A DNA stretch of 17,739 nucleotides from DASVSE01 sp036399715 (GTDB lineage Bacteria; Bacteroidota; Rhodothermia; Rhodothermales; Rubricoccaceae): positions 1 through 17,739 of the forward strand of contig DASWMO010000281.1 of assembly GCA_036399715.1 (NCBI GenBank), read 5' to 3'. The translations under genes and the position numbers were made by a program. The notes beneath the pieces were generated by a model. That model did no database searches. It was not told the origin of the DNA and saw only the letters and a list, made by a program, of their open reading frames with translations. Below are positions 7,131 through 13,440 of the stretch, in pieces; within the stretch, counting starts at the first letter, position 1, and the number at the start of each line of letters is the position of its first letter.

Positions 7131-7307
7131 ATGCGCGAGTGCCCCGCCTGCGCCCTTGACGCGCCGGCTGGCACGCCGGAGTGCCCGTTCTGCGGCTACG
7201 AGTTTCCCGTCGCCCGGGCCGGGACGCGCGCCTCGGCGTGGCTCATGATCGCGCTCATGGCTGGGGGCGGTTCGGTCGTGGCCTATCTGCTCGGCTGGTT
7301 CGGCTGA
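7131..7307 (+). CDS. Small zinc-ribbon, single-helix membrane protein
   Basis: A 58-residue product is read from ATG 7131. Residues 4-21 hold two CxxC knuckles (CPAC and CPFCGYEFP), a rubredoxin-like zinc ribbon. Residues about 38-55 form one hydrophobic helix (WLMIALMAGGGSVVAYLLGW), so the ribbon would sit on one face of the inner membrane. An alternative GTG start at 7107 overlaps the mnmA stop in a GTGA junction and would give 66 residues with coupled translation; ATG is preferred because it lies just before the first knuckle. I do not know a function. Cotranscription with mnmA is likely from spacing. It ends 9 bases from the convergent cardiolipin synthase stop. Confidence 0.72.
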   Translation: MRECPACALDAPAGTPECPFCGYEFPVARAGTRASAWLMIALMAGGGSVVAYLLGWFG

Positions 7308-7316
7308 GGCCGCGTG

Positions 7317-8780
7317 TCAGAGCACCGGCGACAGCAGGCGCGTCGCACTCGTGGCGAAGCGGAATGCGAACGACTTGCCCGCCAGGTCCTCGCGTGAGAG
7401 CGGCGTCGCCTGCGCGAAGTCCGCTTCCAGCATCTCCGCCGTCGCGTCGCAGAAGGCCTGGTCGCGCACGACGACCGTCGTCTCGAAGTTGAGCCGGAAC
7501 GAGCGGTTGTCGACGTTGGCTGTCCCGACGGTTGCGAAGTCGCGGTCCACGAGGCAGACCTTCTGGTGCAGAAACCCCGGCTCGTAGAGGAAGACCCGCA
7601 CGCCGACCAGCGTGATCTCGTCGAGGAACGCGTACGGGGCGAATTTGAAGAGAACGCTGTCGCTGCGGCGCGGCATCAGCACGCGGACATCGACGCCGCG
7701 GAGCGCGGCCAGCTCCAGCGCGCCGAGGATGCGCCCGTCGGGGATGAAGTACGGGGTCGCGATCCACAACCGCGTCTCGGCGGACTCGATGGCATGTGTG
7801 TACAGCAGCCCGCACGTCTCGACAGCGTCCGACGGGCCCGACGAGAGCACGAGCGCCGTCAGGTCCTCGGGGGCGGCGTGCGGCGTCCATGCCAGCCCGC
7901 TGATTTCCTTGCGGCAGGCGTAGAACCAGTCGCGGGCGAACGAGAGCTGGAGTGCCTGCACGGCCGGCCCCTCGACGGCGAGGTGCGTGTCCCGCCACGG
8001 CCCGATCCTGGCGTGCCCGAGGTACTCTTCGCCGACGTTGAGCCCGCCGACGAACGCCCGGCAGCCATCCACGACGACGATCTTGCGGTGGTTGCGGAAG
8101 TTCAGGCGCAGCTTCTTGAGCCAGTTGCGCGGGCCTGTAAACGACGACACCTCGACGCCACCCTTGCGGAGCGTGCGGAGGTAGCGCCGGCCGAGGCCGA
8201 GACTGCCCACGGCGTCGAAGAGCAGGCACACCTGCACGCCACGGGCCGCCGCGCGCAGCAGGCACGCCTGGAAGTCCAGCCCTATCTGGTCGCCGCGGAC
8301 GGTGTAGAACTGCGCGAGGACGGTGTGCTCGGCGGCGTCGATGCCGGCGAAGATGGCCGCGAACGTCTCCTCGCCGTCGACGAGCAGGCGGGCGCTGTTG
8401 CCGCACGTGAACGGGATCGTGCCCAGCGCGCCGAAGGCCCGGACCTCGCCCTCGCCGCGGCCCTCGGCGGGCGCCGGCCGAAACGGCTCCTCCGAGAGGG
8501 CCTCGCACAGCCGCCGCTCCGCTCCGTCGTCGAAATCGGCGAGCGCGGCGAGGTAGTCCCCGAACGTGAACCGCCCGACGACCCAGTACAGCGGCACGGC
8601 GACGAACGGGAACGCGACGAGTGCGCACACCCACGCCGTCGAGCCCTGCGGCGTCCGCGACGTCATCACGGCATTGACGGCCGTCGCGACGCCGACGAGG
8701 TAGAACAGCGGCACCGCGACGAGCGCTGCATCGCCGAGCGAGAAGTGGGTGGCGTTGAGCGCCTCGGTGACAGAGTCCAT
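7317..8780 (-). CDS. cls: Cardiolipin synthase-type phospholipase D family protein
   Basis: The 487-residue length fits bacterial ClsA, which joins two phosphatidylglycerols into cardiolipin at the inner membrane. Two N-terminal helices (about 17-40 and 47-68, the PLD nuclease N-terminal region with TSRTPQGSTAWV between them) precede two HKD domains. HKD1 is NHRKIVVVDG (His231, Lys233, Asp238) followed by FVGGLN. HKD2 is HQKVCLVDRD (His405, Lys407, Asp412) followed by TVGTANVDNRS. ATPYFIPD before HKD2 is typical of Cls. The start at 8780 gives a normal N-terminus (MDSVTEALNATHF). It is divergent, 93 bases apart, from a phospholipid methyltransferase-like gene. Other PLD-family activities are possible, but the domain order favours Cls. 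Confidence 0.92.
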   Translation of the reverse strand: MDSVTEALNATHFSLGDAALVAVPLFYLVGVATAVNAVMTSRTPQGSTAWVCALVAFPFVAVPLYWVVGRFTFGDYLAALADFDDGAERRLCEALSEEPFRPAPAEGRGEGEVRAFGALGTIPFTCGNSARLLVDGEETFAAIFAGIDAAEHTVLAQFYTVRGDQIGLDFQACLLRAAARGVQVCLLFDAVGSLGLGRRYLRTLRKGGVEVSSFTGPRNWLKKLRLNFRNHRKIVVVDGCRAFVGGLNVGEEYLGHARIGPWRDTHLAVEGPAVQALQLSFARDWFYACRKEISGLAWTPHAAPEDLTALVLSSGPSDAVETCGLLYTHAIESAETRLWIATPYFIPDGRILGALELAALRGVDVRVLMPRRSDSVLFKFAPYAFLDEITLVGVRVFLYEPGFLHQKVCLVDRDFATVGTANVDNRSFRLNFETTVVVRDQAFCDATAEMLEADFAQATPLSREDLAGKSFAFRFATSATRLLSPVL

Positions 8781-8783
8781 GGC

Positions 8784-8791
8784 CGAAGGTA
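8784..8791 (-). promoter_or_regulatory. TACCTTCG box just upstream of cls
   Basis: This TAnnTT-type box ends three bases before the cls ATG and matches boxes before gdh and ald. If it is a true -7 element, transcription would start at or inside the annotated start codon, so either the transcript is leaderless, the start is further downstream, or the box is not a promoter. Confidence 0.2.
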
Positions 8792-8847
8792 GCCGGCCGC
8801 CAGACGCGCCTGTCGATGCGCCTCGGGCGACCCGCAGTGGGGCGGCG

Positions 8848-8855
8848 TAGCTTGG
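8848..8855 (+). promoter_or_regulatory. Possible -7 box for the methyltransferase gene
   Basis: TAGCTTGG lies 18 bases before the start, the same spacing as the box before apt. No matching -33 element was seen. Confidence 0.2.
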
Positions 8856-8873
8856 CCCGTCCCCTCCGGCCCG

Positions 8874-9539
8874 ATGGCGTTCTCCGACCTCCTCGTTTTC
8901 GTCGACCAGGTCCGCCACAGCGGCGGCGCCATCGGGGCCGTGCTGCCGAGCAGTCGCGCGCTCGCGCGGCGGATGCTGGACGGCCTGCCGGCGGCCGGCG
9001 CGCCGCGTCGCGTGCTCGAAGTCGGGGCTGGCACCGGCGCCTTCACGCGCGTGCTCATCGAGCGTCTCGGGCCGGCCGATACGCTGGTGGTCGTAGAGCT
9101 CAACCCGGCCTTCTGCGCGCGCCTGCGCGTCCAGATCGCCGAGTGGACGCAGGCGCCCGGCGCGCCGGCCGTCGAGTTGATCGAGGGCGATGTGCTGGCG
9201 CTCGAGCCCCCCGCGCCGTTCAGCTACATCGTCTCGTCGCTGCCGCTCAACGCCTTCCCCGAGGCCCTCGTGGCGCAGATCGTCCGCAAGCTGGAGGCCG
9301 TGCTCGCGCCCGGCGGGACGCTGGCGTACTTCGAGTACACCGGCTTCCGAAGCGTCCGCGAGGGCGTACGTCGCGCACGCGGCGAGCGCGGGCCGTCGGC
9401 GGTCGAGGCGGCACTCGCGCCGCACGTCGTCGGGTCGCGGCAGGTGCTGTGGAACGTGCCGCCGGCGACGGTCCGGCAGGTCCGCTTCGGCCGCCCGGTG
9501 GCAGACCCCACCCGCCGCCCGCTCGCCGCCGGCGGGTAA
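8874..9539 (+). CDS. SAM-dependent methyltransferase, phospholipid N-methyltransferase-like (COG3963 type)
   Basis: The 221-residue enzyme has the Rossmann motif I VLEVGAGTGAFT (residues 47-58), acidic motif II end Glu75 in VVVELNPAF, EGD at 104-106 for the adenine contact, and motif IV SYIVSSLPLNAFP (117-129). The N-terminal GAVLPSSRALARRM and the SSLPL motif resemble bacterial Pmt-type phosphatidylethanolamine N-methyltransferases and their homologues, which are distantly related to KsgA. Substrate is not proven: related proteins methylate lipids or unknown acceptors. The cardiolipin synthase gene is divergent and next to it, which supports a lipid role. GTG/ATG alternatives upstream are not needed, since the family begins near SDLLVFVDQ. 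Confidence 0.82.
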   Translation: MAFSDLLVFVDQVRHSGGAIGAVLPSSRALARRMLDGLPAAGAPRRVLEVGAGTGAFTRVLIERLGPADTLVVVELNPAFCARLRVQIAEWTQAPGAPAVELIEGDVLALEPPAPFSYIVSSLPLNAFPEALVAQIVRKLEAVLAPGGTLAYFEYTGFRSVREGVRRARGERGPSAVEAALAPHVVGSRQVLWNVPPATVRQVRFGRPVADPTRRPLAAGG

Positions 9540-9550
9540 GCGGCATTTTT
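9525..9550 (+). terminator. Weak intrinsic terminator of the methyltransferase gene
   Basis: GCCGC and GCGGC pair around a 10-base loop that contains the stop codon, followed at once by ATTTTT, the only T run nearby. The stem is only 5 bp. Confidence 0.35.
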
Positions 9551-9554
9551 CGGA

Positions 9555-9610
9555 GCCCTCGTTCCGAAACGAACTGCCCGAGCGAGGGCACTGCTTCAGA
9601 GCTAAGTGCC
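9555..9610 (+). promoter_or_regulatory. Overlapping, mutually exclusive stem-loops ahead of the pilin-like gene
   Basis: Stem B pairs GCCCTCG (9555-9561) with CGAGGGC (9583-9589). Stem C pairs GGCACT (9587-9592) with AGTGCC (9605-9610) and has an inner GCT/AGC pair. They share 9587-9589, so both cannot form fully. A smaller stem A (TCGTT, loop CCGA, AACGA; 9559-9572) competes with B. No T run follows. It may be a 3' structure of the upstream gene or a leader control element. Confidence 0.35.
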
Positions 9611-9692
9611 TGATGGGAACGGCTTGGCAGGATGTGGGCGGTCTGGCGCAGTGCTTGCAGGCAGTCGCGGTCCACCAACTTGCGTCCGTGCT

Positions 9693-10196
9693 ATGGGCCA
9701 GCAGCAGCTTCTCCTCCTCGTCCTCGGCATCGTCTTGGTCGGCCTCGCGGTTGTCGTCGGCATCGGGGCATTCAACGAGAACAAGGCCAAGACGAACCTC
9801 GACATGCTCACCAGCGATGCCGTGCGGCTCTCGACGGCCGTGCAGGCGTGGAAGATGAAGCCCCGCGCCGCGGGCGGTGGCCAGTCGGACACAAACTTCG
9901 ACCGCGCAACATTCGAGCAACTCGGCATCCAGCCGCAGTCCGGCACGGGTCGCAATTCGACCTACGAAACCGGCAGCGGGAGGTTCAGGATCAAGACGTT
10001 CATCGTCTCGGGGGATGTCGCGTACGTCGCACAGCAGCAGTACGGCATTACCGACACCGGCAACGCGGTCGCGATCGTCGGGCTGAGCAAGGACGGCACT
10101 CAGTCGGTGATGATCGCCATCTTTGCCTCGAACCCGGACCGGGCGGTGACGATCTTGCAGCACCCGTACAACACGGAGGTGTACAACACGCCGTGA
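9693..10196 (+). CDS. Pilin-like single-helix protein (MGQQQLL type), function unknown
   Basis: The 167-residue protein begins MGQQQLLLLVLGIVLVG; residues 6-25 are one hydrophobic helix, followed by an amphipathic stretch (NENKAKTNLDMLTSDAVRLSTAVQAWKM) and a globular C-terminal part rich in beta-type residues ending ILQHPYNTEVYNTP. The layout is that of a type IV pilin or pseudopilin, and I recall similar MGQQQLLL-starting proteins in Bacteroidota. It lacks a normal prepilin leader and the Glu5 of classical pilins; MG|QQQ would be a two-residue leader, so processing is doubtful. No pilus assembly genes are nearby. The start at 9693 is chosen because the upstream in-frame extension (MPDGNGLAG...) covers a structured non-coding region. 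Confidence 0.7.
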   Translation: MGQQQLLLLVLGIVLVGLAVVVGIGAFNENKAKTNLDMLTSDAVRLSTAVQAWKMKPRAAGGGQSDTNFDRATFEQLGIQPQSGTGRNSTYETGSGRFRIKTFIVSGDVAYVAQQQYGITDTGNAVAIVGLSKDGTQSVMIAIFASNPDRAVTILQHPYNTEVYNTP

Positions 10197-10278
10197 TACG
10201 GCGGAGAGGGCATAGCGAGATTTCGTGGTCCGGGGGCGTTTCCGAGCACAGCTTGGCACGGCCCAACCCGCATCCGCC

Positions 10279-11058
10279 ATGTCCCGCGCCGTCTTCTATG
10301 CTGCTCTGCTCGTCCTCGCCGGATGCCGGAGCGCCGCCCCGCTCGTCGTGCCAAGCGCGGCCGTGCCCGTCGTCGTCGACGGCGACGCGTCGGAGTGGAC
10401 CTCTGGCCTGCGGCCCGTTCCGGGCGAGACGGGTCTGAGTCTCGGCCTGCGCAACACGCCCGACGCACTCGTCGTGGCGGTCATCGCAGGCGACGAGTGG
10501 CAGGCACGCCGCATCGCCGACGGCGGGCTGACGCTGTGGCTGGACCCGGCAGTCGGCTCGGCGCGGCGCGTCGGGCTGCGCTTCCCAGTTGGCGCAGGGA
10601 TCGCGCCGGAGGCCAGCGCGGACGTGCGCCCGGACGACGGATCGCTGCGCGCGGCGTTCGCCGCGGCGTCGGAGCGCCTCGCGACGGTGCGCGGCGAGGA
10701 CGTGCGGGCGGTCGCCTTCGGCGGCGTGCCGGGCGTCGAGACGGCGGCGTCGTGGACCACCCGCGGGCTCGTGGTCGAGGTGCGGCTGCCGCTGCGCGGA
10801 CCGAACGCCGTCGCCTTCGCCGGCGAGGCGGCAGGCGCGACGGTCGGGCTCGGCGTCGAACTCGCGCAGGTCGTCCGCGGCGGGGCCTCGGCGCCCCCGC
10901 CGGCCTCGATGACGGGCCGCAGCCCCGACGGCCGCGTCGACGGCTACGGCGCGGACCGCCGTGCGACGGGCCGCGAGACAGCCGCCCCGCAGGAGACGAC
11001 AGCGGCGCGAGCACGAGGGACCAAGACGACGTGGGTCGTCGTCTCGCTCGCGCCCTAA
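10279..11058 (+). CDS. Lipoprotein with CBM9/DOMON-like N-terminal segment
   Basis: The 259-residue protein has a lipoprotein signal: MSRAVFYAALLVLAGC with lipobox LAGC and Cys16. After about 15 residues comes VVVDGDASEW (31-40), the typical opening of CBM9-like and related beta-sandwich domains, followed by alternating beta stretches such as GLSLGLRNTPDALVVAVIAGD and GGLTLWLDP. The C-terminal 50 residues are Pro/Arg/Thr-rich (PPPASMTGRSPDGRVDGYG), then KTTWVVVSLAP. It probably sits on the outer membrane facing periplasm or outside. Ligand unknown. It follows the pilin-like gene by 82 bases on the same strand, which suggests but does not prove cotranscription. It converges on the esterase gene 19 bases downstream. 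Confidence 0.72.
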   Translation: MSRAVFYAALLVLAGCRSAAPLVVPSAAVPVVVDGDASEWTSGLRPVPGETGLSLGLRNTPDALVVAVIAGDEWQARRIADGGLTLWLDPAVGSARRVGLRFPVGAGIAPEASADVRPDDGSLRAAFAAASERLATVRGEDVRAVAFGGVPGVETAASWTTRGLVVEVRLPLRGPNAVAFAGEAAGATVGLGVELAQVVRGGASAPPPASMTGRSPDGRVDGYGADRRATGRETAAPQETTAARARGTKTTWVVVSLAP

Positions 11059-11060
11059 CC

Positions 11061-11075
11061 CCCGCGCCGAGCGGG
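11061..11075. terminator. Small hairpin between convergent stops
   Basis: CCCGC and GCGGG pair around GCCGA exactly between the lipoprotein and esterase stop codons. With a 5-bp stem and no T run on either side, it is at best a weak bidirectional terminator. Confidence 0.28.
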
Positions 11076-11077
11076 CG

Positions 11078-11740
11078 TCAGGCGGGCCGGACGAGCGCCC
11101 GCACGGCCGCGACCTCGTCCGCCGAGACCGAATGCCCGAGGCCGGGCAGGACGCGGAAGTCGGCGCGGGCACCGAGGTGTTCGAACAGGGCCGCCGAGAG
11201 CGCGAAGCGAGCAGCCGGCACATGCGCGTCGCGCGGGTCGCACCCGGCAAAGACCGGCATCCCGCCGAGCGGTGCGTCGTAGGCGAACGCGGTCTCGCCG
11301 TCCGGGCCGTCGGCGGTCCCGATCAGGGCGCCCGACAGGCCGAAGGCGGCCGCGAGGCCGAGCGCAGCGCCGTGCCGGGCCGCGACTTCGAGCGCGAGGC
11401 ACGCGCCCTGCGAGAAGCCGCCGAGGACGACGCGCCCGGCCCCTGCCACGCGGGCCGCCTCGACGGCTGCGACGACCGTCCGGACGGCGGCACTGAGGTG
11501 CGGCTCGTTGGCCGCATGCGGCGCGAGGAACGAGTGCGGGTACCACGAGCCGCCCGCCGGCCCGCCCGGCGCCTGCGGCGCGACGAGCGCAAGGCCGGTG
11601 TCGGCGCTGCCGTCCGGGCCGCGGGCGATCTCGGCCCCGAGGGCGAGGATGCTCGCAGCCGTCGCGCCGCGGCCGTGGACGAGCACGAGCGCGGTGTGAG
11701 CGCCATCGAGCGGCGCGCCAGCCATTAGCAGATCGGGCAT
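11078..11740 (-). CDS. Phospholipase/carboxylesterase family hydrolase (PF02230 type)
   Basis: The 220-residue alpha/beta hydrolase resembles the lysophospholipase/acyl-protein thioesterase-like carboxylesterase family. In order: LVHGRGATAASILALG (20-35), the SWYP segment (65-68) typical of the family, nucleophile Ser110 in GGFSQGACLALE, Asp171 in GCDPRDAHVP and His203 in LGHSVSADE, a complete catalytic triad. There is no signal peptide, so it is cytoplasmic. The natural substrate cannot be told; small esters or lysolipids are plausible. Start at 11740 (MPDLLMAGAPL) is normal; Met6 is an alternative. It lies downstream of gdh on the same strand, but a strong hairpin and a 22-base palindrome lie between them, so it is probably transcribed separately. 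Confidence 0.88.
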   Translation of the reverse strand: MPDLLMAGAPLDGAHTALVLVHGRGATAASILALGAEIARGPDGSADTGLALVAPQAPGGPAGGSWYPHSFLAPHAANEPHLSAAVRTVVAAVEAARVAGAGRVVLGGFSQGACLALEVAARHGAALGLAAAFGLSGALIGTADGPDGETAFAYDAPLGGMPVFAGCDPRDAHVPAARFALSAALFEHLGARADFRVLPGLGHSVSADEVAAVRALVRPA

Positions 11741-11763
11741 CGAGTTCGTCGGGAAGAGCTGTA

Positions 11764-11785
11764 GAGACGCGCCATGGCGCGTCTC
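11764..11785. repeat. Perfect 22-base palindrome, possible dispersed repeat
   Basis: GAGACGCGCCA is followed directly by its exact reverse complement, in the flank ...GTA[palindrome]GG. It lies 24 bases upstream of the esterase start. The GTAGAGACGCG...CGCGTCTC pattern resembles dispersed palindromic repeats I recall from cyanobacteria and other phyla. It could also be an operator for the esterase gene. Only one copy is in this window. Confidence 0.55.
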
Positions 11786-11838
11786 GGTCCCCGGCGCGCT
11801 CAGTCCCGCGGAGTTCTACCGCCGGTGTCGCAAACGCC

Positions 11839-11873
11839 GCGCGGCCCGCCTCTGCCGGAGAGACGGGCCGCGC
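11839..11873 (-). terminator. Strong hairpin downstream of gdh
   Basis: GCGCGGCCCG and CGGGCCGCGC make a perfect 10-bp stem; inside it CTCT/AGAG adds 4 bp around GCCGG. It starts 27 bases past the gdh stop. On the minus strand it is followed by GGCGTTTGCG, so the T tract is poor, but the stem is the strongest in any gap of the window. Confidence 0.55.
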
Positions 11874-11900
11874 GCAGGACACGAGGCGTGGCCTACCGGG

Positions 11901-13214
11901 TCAGGCGTAGATGCCGCGGAGCTTGAGGGCCCCGGCGACCTTCTCGATGCCGATGACGTAGGCCCCGATCCGCAGGCTCGTGCCGTGCTTCTGCGCCGCG
12001 TCGTAGACCTTGTTGAAGGCCTCGGCCATCATCCGGTTGAGGCGGTTGTTGACCCGCTCCTCGCTCCAGAAGTAGCCCTGACGGTCCTGGACCCACTCGA
12101 AGTACGAGACGGTCACGCCGCCCGCGTTGGCGAGAATGTCCGGGATGACGAGGATGCCCTTGGCGTCGAGGATCGCGTCCGCCTCGGGCGTCGTCGGGCC
12201 GTTGGCGCCTTCGGCGATGATCTTGGCCCGGACGGCGTCCGCGTTACGCTCGGTGATCTGGTTCTCCTTGGCGCACGGCGCGAGCACGTCGACGTCGAGC
12301 GCGAGGAGGGCCTCGTTGGTGATCGACTCGGCGCCGCCGAAGCCGGCGAGCTTGCCGCCGTTCGCAGCCGCGTAGGCCATCGCCGCGGGGATGTCGATGC
12401 CGGCGGCGTTGTAGTAGCCGCCCGTGACGTCGCTCACGGCGACGATCGTGCAGCCCTGCTCGGCGAGCAACTGCGCGGCGATCGAGCCGACGTTGCCGAA
12501 GCCCTGCACGGCGACCGTGCACTCGCTCGGCGTCAGTCCGAGGCGCTCCATCGCGGCGAGGGTCGTCGTCATGACGCCGCGGCCGGTCGCCTCGCGGCGG
12601 CCCTGCGAGCCGCCGATGAGGATCGGCTTGCCCGTCACGACGGCTGTCTCGGTCCGTTTGACGTGCATCGAGTACGTGTCCAGAATCCACGCCATCGTCT
12701 GCTCGTTCGTGTTCATGTCTGGCGCCGGGATGTCCTTTTCCGGCCCGAAGACGTCCATCAGGTTGGCGGTGTAGCGCCGCGTGAGGCGCTCCAACTCACC
12801 GTTGGACATTGAGTGCGGGTCGCAGGTGATGCCGCCCTTGGCGCCGCCGAAGGGCACGCCGACGACGGCGCACTTCCACGTCATCCACGCCGCGAGCGCC
12901 TTGACCTCGTCGAGGTGGACGTCGGGCGCGAAGCGGATGCCGCCCTTCGAGGGCCCGAGGACCTCGTTGTGGATCACGCGGAAGCCCTCGAAAACCTTGA
13001 GCTCGCCCGAGTCCATCATCACCGGCACGGACGTGATGTGGATGCGGCTCGGGCTGCGGAGGTACTCATAGAGGCCGGTGTCGAGCTCGAGCAACTCGGC
13101 GGCGACGTCAAACCGCTCCATCATGTCCTGGAACGGGTTGTCTTTGTCGAGGTGCGGCGTGGGCTCCTGGTAGACGGCGCGGCTGTGCGCGTCGCGTTTG
13201 AAGGCGGTAGGCAT
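11901..13214 (-). CDS. gdhA: Glutamate dehydrogenase (Glu/Leu/Phe/Val dehydrogenase family)
   Basis: The 437-residue enzyme interconverts glutamate and 2-oxoglutarate plus ammonium. Substrate-site lysines align with the family: Lys90 in GPSKGGIRF, Lys114 in TWKCAVV and catalytic Lys126 in PFGGAKGGI. APDMNTNEQTMAWI and the dinucleotide motif GFGNVGS (238-244) follow, then AEGANGPTTPEAD and PDILANAGGVTVSYFEWVQ. Length fits the hexameric GDH class. NAD versus NADP use cannot be decided with confidence; the resemblance to RocG/GudB-like catabolic enzymes suggests NAD. The start at 13214 (MPTAFKRDAHSRAVYQEP) leaves a 226-base divergent gap to trmH. Alanine dehydrogenase lies two genes away on the other strand, a likely partner in amino acid deamination. 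Confidence 0.95.
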   Translation of the reverse strand: MPTAFKRDAHSRAVYQEPTPHLDKDNPFQDMMERFDVAAELLELDTGLYEYLRSPSRIHITSVPVMMDSGELKVFEGFRVIHNEVLGPSKGGIRFAPDVHLDEVKALAAWMTWKCAVVGVPFGGAKGGITCDPHSMSNGELERLTRRYTANLMDVFGPEKDIPAPDMNTNEQTMAWILDTYSMHVKRTETAVVTGKPILIGGSQGRREATGRGVMTTTLAAMERLGLTPSECTVAVQGFGNVGSIAAQLLAEQGCTIVAVSDVTGGYYNAAGIDIPAAMAYAAANGGKLAGFGGAESITNEALLALDVDVLAPCAKENQITERNADAVRAKIIAEGANGPTTPEADAILDAKGILVIPDILANAGGVTVSYFEWVQDRQGYFWSEERVNNRLNRMMAEAFNKVYDAAQKHGTSLRIGAYVIGIEKVAGALKLRGIYA

Positions 13215-13248
13215 GCGACCCGGAAGGGCAGGTGGGGAGGACGGCGGC

Positions 13249-13257
13249 GAAGGTACG
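13249..13257 (-). promoter_or_regulatory. CGTACCTTC box upstream of gdh
   Basis: This TAnnTT-type box lies 34 bases before the gdh start. The same nine bases occur 20 bases before the alanine dehydrogenase start. It may be a -7 promoter box or a shared site; no -33 element at normal spacing was found. Confidence 0.28.
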
Positions 13258-13320
13258 CGGCGGCGGGATCGGGGCGCCCGCGGCGACCTGCCAAAGCGGG
13301 CAGATCGCGCCAAGAACGCA

Positions 13321-13343
13321 TCGGAAGCGCTTCCGAATTTTTT
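13321..13343 (+). promoter_or_regulatory. LacI-operator-like palindrome followed by a T run, gdh-trmH divergent region
   Basis: A perfect 16-base palindrome (TCGGAAGC then its complement) centres on AAGCGCTT, the core common to LacI/GalR-family operators. It is followed by AATTTTTT on the plus strand, so it could equally fold as a 6-bp stem with a GCGC loop and act as an intrinsic terminator or attenuator before trmH. It is about 107 bases upstream of gdh and 98 bases upstream of trmH. No LacI-family gene is in the window. Confidence 0.4.
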
Positions 13344-13440
13344 GCCCGTGACCCCTGTCGGTGCATCCAGAGCGGCGTGCTCGGGCCCTATGTCGGGCGC
13401 GTATCCTGTCGGTTTCCCTGGCCACGACGGCCCGCCCCCG

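Noticed and set aside
7317..10280. 987-codon minus-strand frame running through cls, the methyltransferase and the pilin-like gene
   Set aside because: Only the part from 8780 to 7317 is a real protein; the rest is antisense to two clear plus-strand genes and has shadow composition.
13215..13440. tRNA or small RNA gene in the gdh-trmH gap
   Set aside because: No cloverleaf, T-loop (GGTTCRA) motif or other known RNA signature was seen.
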